Shown here: positions 48,399 through 60,300 of the stretch, piece after piece
How the letters are laid out: the number at the start of each line of letters is the position of its first letter
Numbering within the stretch: the first letter of the stretch is position 1
DNA from: Mytilus galloprovincialis
Lineage: Eukaryota; Mollusca; Bivalvia; Mytilida; Mytilidae
Length of the DNA: 64,000 bases
Direction: 5' to 3'
Assembly: GCF_965363235.1 (NCBI RefSeq)
Contig: NC_134843.1
Span: forward strand, 3,968,001-4,032,000
Notes under the pieces: model-generated
What the model was told of the DNA's origin: nothing
The model's database searches: none
What the model saw: only the letters and a program-made list of their open reading frames with translations
Translations under genes and position numbers: made by a program

Positions 48399-51300
48399 TC
48401 ATTGGCTAACAGCACTGACTGCTAACACTGATGGTGCCTGCTTCTCTATTCCAAGTTTCTTCCCATTAACAACTAATACTAAAGGTGAATTTACTCTAAT
48501 ACTATTGAAGTTTAAATTCTGAAAATAAGAGTAAAAATTAGATACTAGAAGTGAGGTTTATACCTTAATATAATTGCCTAGATAAAACCTACAGCTTTTC
48601 TATAATTTTGTGTTTAAGACATTTGGAACAAAACACAGATCTCAGAATAACATAGCGTATAGTAAGATGCAGTTTTTGTCAATAGTTATGAGAAATTAAA
48701 TGCAGTTGGATCATATATGATCCACAAATATATGTTTGGTGTAACTAGTGAAGCAGGATCTGTTTACCCTTTTGGGACACCTGAGATAACCCCACTTTTT
48801 GGTGGAGCCTTTTGCTATATATGCAGTGTTTTGTGAACTTGTTTGTCTTTCAACATCTTTTTTCTGCCAAAATTTTGTCAGTTTATCTGGACTGGTGTGT
48901 TTTGAATGTCCCTTAGATATCTTTTGCCTCCCTTTTTTGTCATATGTTAGAAAATTTACCACATCTTTATGTGAGACTTTGATGGTCTGTGGATATGGTT
49001 CTGGTATGGATACAGAGTCCCTGATCTTGACCCCACTACCTTGTTCAGGGAAAACTTACCACATCTTTATGTGAGACTTTGATTGTCTGTAGATATGGTT
49101 CTGGTATGGATACAGAGTCCCTGATCTTGACCCCACTACCTTGTTCAGGGAAAACTTACCAAGTCTTTATGTGAGACTTTGATGGTCTGTAGATATGGTT
49201 CTGGTATGGATACAGAGTCCCTGATCTTGACCCCACTACATTGTTCAGGGAAAACTTACCACATCTTTATGTGAGACTTTGATGGTCTGTAGATATGGTT
49301 CTGGTATAGATACAGAGTCCCCAATCTTGACCCCACTACCTTGTGATAAATTATATACATTTACAGGTAAGCACTGTTCATCATCATCAACCATACAAAA
49401 GGAGCTGTAACAAAAAATAAATATAAAACAACATCATTTAACAGTTTGAATTTATCACTCAGAATTTTATGAAAATCATTAAAACATATATTAACAAGAA
49501 TGTGTCCTCAGTACACGAATGCCCCACTCGCACTATCATTTTCTATGTTCAGTGGACCGTGAAATTGGGGTAAAATCTCTAATTTGGCATTAAAATTAGA
49601 AAGATCATATCATAGGGAACATGTGTACCAAGTTTGAAGTCGATTGGACTTCAACTTCATCAAAAACTACCTCGACCAAAAACTTTAACCTGAAGTGGGA
49701 CAGACGGATGAACGAACGGGTGGACGGACGAACGAACGGACGAATGAACGGACGGACGAATGAACGGACGCACAGACCAGAAAACATAATGCCCCTCTAC
49801 TATCGTAGGTGGGGCATAAAAATACATTCTAACTGAATGACAAACATACCTTTATTTTGTTTTTTTATGTTGTAAAACTAGGACCTGAGAAAATTGTGGA
49901 TTTATGGAACTGAAGCCCTCTTTAAAATTCCACAATTCTGTATGTATACAACGCATCCTTTATTTTACAATATAAATATTTCTGAAGTATGTTATTTCTA
50001 TTATATTTATATATGTTCTGCTTTGCACTGCTGTGTACAACAGAAACACATTAGCTAAAGTTCACTCATGTTATGACTGTGTGCCAAGACCAAAAGCATA
50101 TATGAAAAAAACAAATTTTAAAATAAAAACTGGATATGCCAGACTGTTATCCTCTTGTTCTATGAACAACTGAGGGATATTTTTAAAAGATTTAAAATGC
50201 TTTTGATTTTCAAACTCAAGGAGCAAAATAAGTAGTCTTATCATAATTTATCGGTAACACAGCTTGTTCCTTTGTTTGTGCTACTGTGGCATACCTGCCA
50301 ACTGTCACTATTTGCGGGGGCTTCCCCCATGGAGGCTCCCAAATGGAAATTTTGAAAGAGCAATTTTGTCCACAATTTTTAAAAAAACAAAACAATAAAT
50401 TTTACAATGGCTATAGGATTGCACTAGTATGGAGCACCAAAAAAAAAGACTAAAATATATTTGAAGGCCCCCTTGATGGTTTTGTAGAACTATAGGATCC
50501 ATCTTGCACGTAAAACCCCCATGGGCATTTTGAAAATTTGGCAGGTATGCTGTGGGTACTAATATGTGGATTGAGGATATTTGAATTCATGGTTTTGCTG
50601 TCGTCTGCGTACATTCCTTTAGGAAACATGTAATTCGTTGAACATTTAAATTTGTGGTTCCACTGTTCCCACGAAATTCATGAAAATTAGCATCCAACGA
50701 ATAATAAAGAATCCACAGTATATTATTTATATATTATTGGTGCACAAATATTCCAAAGATTAGATTAACTTACAATGGGACAGGTTCATAGGACTGAACA
50801 GTACACACAACTTTCCCTAAGATCACTTTCTCTGCATTCAACTGTGGTTTCAGGTCACAGAATTTACATTGTACAAGATTTATGGTCTTCCCTGAAGGCC
50901 CGGTGTACTTTCCACCAGCATAAGGACCTAAGTCAACATCCTTTATGGTCTGAACTAAAGCTTTTATCTTCTTGTCTTTAATCTTTCCCTGGAGAGCAAA
51001 AATAAAACAAATACTGCCTCACTGAAATTGAGCTTATTATTTTTTATTCATTTGTGAATAGGCCACAAAGGTAATGGATTTGAATTTGTTAGTTTACAGA
51101 TTTTATATTGAAATCATTTGAAAAATGTTTGATCGGTTATCTTATAAAATACAATTTGTAATGTAACACTATTGTTTCAGGTTAGGGTGAAGGTTGGCAC
51201 CTGTTAAAACATTTAACCTGATGTTCATTGGTTGTTGTTTGTTGGTGTGGTTCATAAGAGTTTTCGTCTCAAGTTTTTTTATATAGATAGGCTGTTGGTT

Positions 51301-54300
51301 TTCCTGTTTGGATTGTATTACACTATTCATTTTAAAGCCTTTTACAGCTAGCTGTTTGATGTGAGCCAAGGCTCTATATTGAATGCTGTACTTTGACCTA
51401 TAATGGTTTACTTCTACAAATTGTGATTTGGAAATAGAGATGTCTCATACCACATCTTCTTATATCTATGTATTTCATTGTATACAAATTTTGACAAATA
51501 CCCATGTTAAAATGAATACTGTAAATCAATTTATTTTCGTGGATACTTTATTTTGCGTTTAGCCCTCACTAACTCATTTCGTGGCGATTTATTTTCGCAA
51601 TTCTCATCTTTGTTCGATGTAGTTAAATGAAAATAGATTTGCGATGATTAATATTCGCGATATATTTCTACTCGCGAGTCGCGAAAATAAATCACTCGCG
51701 AAATTAAGTTGATTTACAGTATAGAGCATGGAACGAGAGAACTTTTTCGTAATTTCTACATGTAATTCTAAAGTCTAAACCTTTTGTTCTGTGAGATCTC
51801 TAAGATTTGTGAGATATGACATAAGATTTTTCTCATGCTCTCCAGGTTCTGTCCATGTTGGGTCTAATTTTGATGCCATAGAGAAACCCTCTACAGCTGC
51901 TTGGTAATCTTCTTCATACTTGAAGGCCTAAAATAGATAAATTATAATAGATGACACTTTTAATATTTTGTTCTTAGCCTTTTTACGTAGATATGTAACT
52001 GTTGTTCAGGGGTTGTTGTCGTATATTGATGTGGTTCATAGACGTTTTTCGTTTCTTGTTTTTTTTTTATAAAAAAATTCTTGTTTTTTTTTTAAATTCT
52101 TGTTTTTTTTTATAAAAAAAGGCCGTTGGTTTTCCTGTTTGAAATGTTTTACACTAGTCATTTTGGGACCCTATATAGATTGCTGTTTGTTGTGAGCTAA
52201 GGATCAGTGTTTCTCATTTTTAAATAGATTATAATGTTAGATTTCCTGTTTGAAATGATTTACATTAGTCATTTTGCAGCCCTTTATAGCTTGCTGTTTG
52301 GTGTAAGGCAAGGCTCCATGTTGAAGGACATTACTTGACCTATAATGGTTTACTTTTTGTGACTTGGATGGAGAGTTGTCTCATTGGCACTCAGACAACA
52401 TCTTCTTATTTCTATATATCAGTATGATTTTTTTTTATTTTTCATTAAATCAAATGAAAAACACTGATTCAGTGGAAATTGTTAATCAAAATGGAGTTTG
52501 TTAATTTTTCTATGGCCGGTTTCTTCAAATCATTTCAGAATATTTGGTTAGCTGATAACCTTATCACTATGTACATGGGGCATGGCAAGACCACACAATC
52601 TTTGCCACTCATGCATGCCTTTTCCAAAGTTTTCAGTCATCTCAGGGCAGAACAAAACATTCACAGCAGAGGCTTGTCACTGGTAGAGTTATTAAAAACA
52701 TAAGAACACATCTTACATTTGGGTTAATATCCAGAGGTGGGTTTATATATACAAGCTTGCTGAGGAAAATCGGGAATTGATTCCTTATTTGTTAAAAAAA
52801 TATAAAGACATCAAATTCTGTAGTACGGAATTAGCTCTCTCTCTCTCTATATATATAGTAAGGTCAAAATCCCGTTTTAAAGGTCCTATCGTTCGTCAAT
52901 AATGTCAAATTTGAGTACAGGATGTTCTTTCATTTTTTTAGATTAAAGAAACATGGATAAACAAAATATGAAAGCTGCATGTATTAGTGTTTATCCATGT
53001 TTCTTTAATCTAAAAAATAAAGTTAGTGAAACAAAGAAATAAATTTCAGACAGGACTGCTTCCGTGCGAAGCCACAGTACTTAATTTGTCAGTCTATTTA
53101 TAGTTTTTCAATTAGTTCAAATGAAATTATATTCAATACCGACTTTTCTTAATCCCTGTTGTGTTCACAAACAACTAGAACTATTTCTTCCTCACCTTCA
53201 GTATCTCTTTTCCTTTTTTGGCAAGAGCCTATTTTAACCATAGATCGACGATGATTACCTTTATTAGGTTAATGTAATCGAGAAACATCACCCGTTGAGA
53301 ACTTGAGATGCTGAGTTACATTCGGAAGAACAATTTATAAGGAATGATGACAAGTTATAGACACTAGGGTTGAGACAGAACAACAAATGCCTATATTTCA
53401 TACTTATATCAAGTCTGAAACCAAATATCAGAAATCCTGGTAGTGCAGTTCCTGAGAAAAATGTGACGAAAAATTTTCAACTTGGCTATCAGGTGTAAAA
53501 ATGATACAAGTGTTCGGTAAACAGGAAGTTGTCGAGTGATGAATCTGAAAACGCACCACACAGTATAGCTGACTTATATCAAGCCTGAAACCAAATTTCA
53601 GAAATCCTGGTAGTGTAGTTCCTGAGAAAAATGTGACGAAAAATATTCATGGGACGGACGGACTGACTGACAGACTGACGGACTGACAGAGGTAAAACAG
53701 TATACCCCCCTTTTTTTCAAGGCAAGGGTATAATTACAAAAAACAAATGCACCAAAAAAATCAGTGTCGAAATTTGGTGAGGCACTTGCCTCAACGGTAG
53801 TTATGGCCTTGATTTCCAATATTATTCATTCAGGAATTATGTGGAATTATTTATGCTAATAGTTTTCTCTTTTGAATTGTTTCACAGTACTTCAGCTTAA
53901 TCAGCCTCCGAATGGAATTAAACCATAATCATAAATTGAGCTACTTTTGTAATTATAGTGACTAAATTATATTGTTTGACCAGAAAACAGTAAGTCTACC
54001 CTTGTGCTTTATCCCTCCTCCCTTCACCATATGGAGGTCTGTTCTCCCTCAGACCCATTCTTTTATCTAAAGACTTTTTTAGTCTATATTTAACATTTGC
54101 TTGATCAATTGTATTCTTCAAATATATAATTGTAAATTGAAATGATAACAGCATGACTTGTAAATTATTTGTACTGCATACGAAACAGATAAACTCAAGG
54201 ACAAAAATCCTTATCAAAGATATACTTAAGTGTCACTCTGTACTTTGAACTTATTATCATCATATGTATCTCCAATTCAAAGATAAAACATAACACATTT

Positions 54301-57300
54301 ACCCAGATATATTAGGATACAACAGAGTATAGTATTTTTTGGTCAAAGTGAAGTGCATCATAAATATGGCACATGCTCCAAATAAATGTGATCTTTGTGA
54401 AAATAGTCTGAATCTCCAATTCAAAGATAAAACATAATACATTTTACCTAGATGTATTCGGAAACAACATAGAATAATTTTATTCATTCTAAAGTGACTT
54501 ATGTAAGATATGGCACAGGCTCCTAATAAATGTGATCTTTGTGAAACTAGTCTGAAAGTGACATGCAAGTGTTTGGACTGTGATAAGTTATTCTGTGATC
54601 AATGCACGGAAATTCACAAGAGAGATGAAAACCACGACATGTTTTATTTTAACGAAGGATCTACTGGTACCGTGAGGATAAGTAAGTGCAAAATTCATCC
54701 AGAATACAGTTGTTATAATTTCTGTGTAACTTGCGACGAACTAGTATGCCCGAGATGCTTGTCTCAGTCTCATGGTTCTGGCAATCATGTCATTGAGGAG
54801 AGTGAAAAAGTCTTCTGGCAAAAAAAGGCAAAACTTGACGAACATTATGATAAAATTAAGAACGATATGCTGATTTTTTTGGCAAAGGAAGACAAGAAAG
54901 TTGACGAATTGCAAAGTCTTCATAAATATCATTATCTTGAAGAAAAACAAAATATCCAGAAACAAGATGAAAGGCTGAAAGATGAAATTACACAATATAC
55001 CAAAAAACTTATGAATGAACTTGAGGAATTTTGGGATGAGGTACAGCTTAAATTTCAAGAAAATAAATCACATTTAGAAGAACAAATCTTGGAATTAACT
55101 AAGAAGATTTCTGTTCTAGACAAAATTAAAAATAGCAATGATGTAAGCACATTGTGCCTCTTCAATAAAGAAACAGTAGCCTTCATAAATAACACTGATA
55201 TATCATTTGTGGAGTTACCAATGGAAACGAAAGTTCTTCAAAAGAAAACTGAAAAGGCAATTTGTGAATTAAAAATAGTACCTCTAACAGACAGTACATT
55301 CATTGAATTTCGTCAGATGCAAGCATATGAAACAAACTTTAAGAAAATCAGCTCGATCGTCAAAGGTCCAAAAGACACCATTTGGATAAAGGATGGATCA
55401 TCAAGTTGCATAAAGAACATCAACTTAGAACCTGAATTGCCCGTAATAAATGAAAAAAGTTATTCTTATGAACATGTAGCTGATATTGCTTTGACAAAAT
55501 CAGGGGAGTTAATCATTGCCTTTATTGATGATCCGTGCATAAAAATTGCCACAGAAACATTTAATATAAAACCATTTTATACATTTCCGAAAAGACTTCT
55601 CACAAAACCCCAAGTTCCTCTTTCTCTCCATGTATTAAATGATGGCAAGATTATCGTAGGTGCTGTGGAAAAAGATGGAAGACAATATTCGTTAACGGAT
55701 AAAAGCCATCGGCAGTTAGTTATTCTCAATGAAAACAAGGAACCAGAGAAAGTCATTGAATATAATTCAGATGGCTCTAGGCTTTTTATTAGACCTCGCA
55801 GGATAACATCTGACGACAAAGGGGAAATCTATGTTATTGACCGAACTCATTTGGATTTTGGAAGAGTGATTGCTTTTGACCAGGACCATATCATGAAATG
55901 GACCTATAATTGCCAGACAAAAATACATCCTGACAAACATGGACATTTTGATCCTTGCAGCATTGTGACAACATCTCAAAATAACATTATCGTATGTGAC
56001 AATTCAAACAATGCATTTCATATTCTCAGCAATGGTGGACATGTTATAACATTCATTCAAACAGAGGAATTAGAAATATTGAGACCATTTAGTATGGAAA
56101 TAAACAAAAAAGGACAACTAATTGTTGGCAGTGATCCTACACAACAGAGAAAGGCTAAACTTTATCTTTTACAATTCACTGGATGTTAGTTATATCAATA
56201 AAATTTTACCATCAGCATTTATATCAGTAAATATAAAAAAGAAGATGTGATATGGTTGCCAATGAGACAACTATTCATAGAGACCAAACGAGTTGAAATG
56301 ACACAGAATAAAACAGCTTTAGCTCACTGTAAGACCTTCAACAATGTACATAATTCATACCACATACAGCACATAGTCATATATAAAAGGCCCTGAAGTG
56401 ACAAATGTAAAAGGATTCAAACAAGAAAACTAATGGCCTGATTTATGAACAAAATAAATATTAAAGTCCATATAAGTATGAAATAAAGAGCTGCGCTATA
56501 AGCGCATGATACACCTGTTGCAAAAACTGACAAAATCCCCCTTTTTTAAGTATAAAAATTCATATAAATTGGAAAACATAAAATCTGAAATTTATAAAAA
56601 AGTAGTTGACAGATATAAACAATTCACCAGTTTCATAAAATTTTGTGAAAGTATTAATGAGTGATTGTCCGAAAACTTGAAAATCCCCCCTTTTTTAAGC
56701 ATAAATATTCATAACACAGAAACATAAAATCTGAAATTTATAAAAATTGATAGGGAGCATACGTCAATAGATATAAACAATTCACCAAAGTTTCATTAAA
56801 GTTGATGGAAGCATTTTTGAGTTATTGTCGGAAAACTGGAAAATCCCCCTTTTTTTAAGGATAAAACTATATAACATGGAAACGAAAAATCTGAAATTTA
56901 TCAATATTCGAAAGGGAGCTTAGGCCAATAAATATAAAAAAATTCAACAAATTTTCATAAAAGTTGGTGGAAGCTGTTTTAGTAATTGTCCGAAGTGTGG
57001 ACATTTTCTATGTTCAGTGGACCGTGAAATTGGGGTCAAAACTTTAATTTGGAATTAAAATTAGAAAGATCATATCATAGGGAACATGTGTACTAAGTTT
57101 CAAGTTGATGTAACTTTAACTTCATCAAAAACTACCTTGACCAAAAACTTTAACCTGAACTTCGCACTATCATTTTCTATGTTCAGTGGACCATAAAATT
57201 GGGGTCAAAACTATAATTTGGCATTAAAATTAGAAAGATCATATCATGGGGAACAAGTGTACTAAGTTCAACTTTTTCAAAAACTACATAGACCAAAAAC

Positions 57301-60300
57301 ATTAACCTGAAGCGGATGGACGAACGGAGGCACAGACGGACGGACGGACGGACGAACGGAGGCACAGACCAGAAAACATAATGCCCCTCTACTATCGTAG
57401 GTGGGGCATAAAAATATAAAATTTGGCTAAAAGAAACAACACTTGGCCAGCACCTCATAAGGAAAGGAACATTCATGCTATGTTTGATTTCATTCAATTC
57501 AGTGGTTCTTTAGAAGAAGACTTTTGTATGCATTTCCCATAGGTTCCTATGTTAAACTAAGTCCCCCACTGGCGGCCATCTTGGATGTTAAAATGGCAAC
57601 AAAGTAACAACACTTGGTCAATATCTCATTAGGAACATTCATGCTATGTTTGGTTTCATTCCTTTTAGTGTTTCACTAAAAGAAGACATTTGTATGTATT
57701 TCCCGTATGGTCCTATGTCAAACTAAGTCCCCCGCTGGCGGCCATATTGGATAATTGATTGGCTACAAAGTAACAACACTTGGTCAGCACCTCATAAGGA
57801 ACATTCATTCTATGTTTTGTTTTATTCCATTCAGTGGTTCTCTAAAAGAAGCTAGCCATTTGGAAATATTTCCCATAGGGTCCTATGTTAAACTAAGTCC
57901 CCCACTGGCGGCCATCTTGGATGATGGATCGGCTACAAAGTAACAACACTTGGTCAGTATCTCATAAGGAACATTCATGCCATGTTTGGTTTCATTCCAT
58001 TCAGTGTTTCACTAAAAGAAGACATTTGGATATATTTCCCATAGGGTCCTATGTTAAACCAAGTCCCCCGCTGGCGGCCATCTTGGTGAATGGATCGGTT
58101 ACAAGTAACAACACTTGGTCAGCACCTCATAAGGAACATTCATGCCAAGTTTGGTTTCATTCCATTCAGTGGTTCTCTAAAAGAAGACATTTGGATATAT
58201 TTCCCATAGGGTCCTATGTTAAACTAAGTCCCCCGATGGCGGCCATCTTGGGATGATCGATCGGCTACAAAGTAACAACACTTGGTCAACACCTTATAAG
58301 GAACATTCATGCCATGTTTGGTTTCATTCAATTCAATGGTTCTCTAAGAGAAGTCATTTGTATGCATTTCCCATAGGGTTCTATGCTAAACTAAGTCCCC
58401 TTGCTGGCGGCCATTTTGGAAGATGGATTGGCAACAAAGTAACAACACTTGGTCAGCACCTCATAAGGAACATTCATGCCATGCTTGGTTTCATTCCATT
58501 CAATGGTTTTCTAAAAGAAGTCATTTGTATGCATTTCCCATAGGGTCCTATGTTAAACTAAGTCCCCCGCTGGCAGCCATCTTGGATGATGGATCGGCTA
58601 GAAAGTAACAACACTTGGTCAGCCCTCATAAGGAACATTCATGCCATGTTTGGCTTCATTCCATTCAGTGGTTCTCTAGAAGAAGTTCAAAATGTAAAAA
58701 GATAACGTCGACGACGGACGACAACGGACAACAGACAACGACAGACGACGGACGCCAAGTGATGAGAAAAGCTCACTTGTCCCTTCAGGTCAGGTGAGCT
58801 AATAAAAAGAAGTACAAACATAGGTAAGCAACAAGTAGTGAAATTGTCAACATTCTTTGAAAAGGTACAAAAAGAGTTTTAGATCAACTTTACAGGACAG
58901 TATGCTTAAACATTTTTGAAAAACAATTTGTTTCCGTAAACAAAAATGTGTCCATAGTACATAGATGATCTATCATTTATCATTTTCTAATTTCAGTGGA
59001 CAGTGGACAGTGGACAGTGAAATTGGGGTAAAAACTCTAATTTGGCATTAATATTAGAAAGATCATATCATAGAGAACATGTGTACTAAGTTTAAAGTTG
59101 ATTGGACTTCCACTTCATTAAAAACTAGTGACCAAAAACTTTCACCAGAAGCAGACAGACAGATAGACGGACGGACAGATGGACGGACAGACTCACAGAC
59201 GAAAAACATAATGCTCTTAAGTGGGGCATACAATTTATTGCTACATCAAAATCCATATTTTTGGAGACACCTGTCATCCTATTAGTGAATTATCAAAGTA
59301 CTTTATATGAAAGAATCAATTCTGATCAATTCTGTCCTGAATTTTAAACATTTTGTAGATTTATTCAGGGTTTTAATTAAATAACAAACCAAGACTCTAA
59401 GAATTTGATCTTTAAAGATTGTGTACACTCAAGGTTTGATTTTGACTGTTTTACTAATTTCTGTTTCCTTTCGGTTATTAGCTTTAAAATTTTATAAGAC
59501 TATAAATTCTTCATTCAAAAATAAAACGATTTTTCCTATAAACAACTTTTAACCAGAGGTGATATGACACTTTATGGCCTCCAACTATAACCAACACCCA
59601 TTCTGTTAGAATTAGCAGTTTACTAAGGGTTGGTTAAGATACAATTCCCTGTGAACGAACATATTAAGTTGTGGGTTTCTGGAAACTATTACTTTAAACA
59701 TATTTCCCTTCATTTCTGTATAAGATGTTTGACTTACCACAGATCTGTTAAAATGGAGATCAGGATTATTTTTGGCAACAGAATCTTTCTCCTGAAATGT
59801 GTGAGATATCATTTTACAAAATACTAATACATGTAACCAATAAACATTTGATCTAGAGGATGCAAAATCGAACCAATATTGGCAATAAAAAAACACAAAG
59901 ATATTTTAGGTAACTTGAAACAAATGCTCTAACATAGTTCAACTTATTTGGAATTAAACAATGAGAGTTATTGAAGCTTTATCATGTTTATGTTTAACGT
60001 AAGGAAATGTGATATGATTTCTAAGGAGACAACGTTACTGTTTACAGTTTTTGGTGGGGTTCATGTTACTTAGTCTTTAGTTTTCTATGTTGTGTTGTGT
60101 GTACCGGTACTATGATGTCTGTTTGTCTTTTTTCTTTTTTAGCCATGGCGTTGTCAGTTTGTTTTTCTATCTATGAGTTTGAATGTCCCTCTGGTACCTT
60201 TTGCCCCTCTTTTAAGGGGGATGAGGTCTGATTTTTGGTAAGATATCCATGCTTATAATGGGGGGGGGGGGGTCGGAGGGGTCCTGATCCTGGGCTTAAC

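Noticed and set aside
57755..58797. Series of small plus-strand frames with alike products
   Set aside because: Products of the 170-bp tandem repeat.
60255..60275. G-run as a regulatory G-quadruplex
   Set aside because: A single long run inside a dispersed repeat; no set of four tracts.
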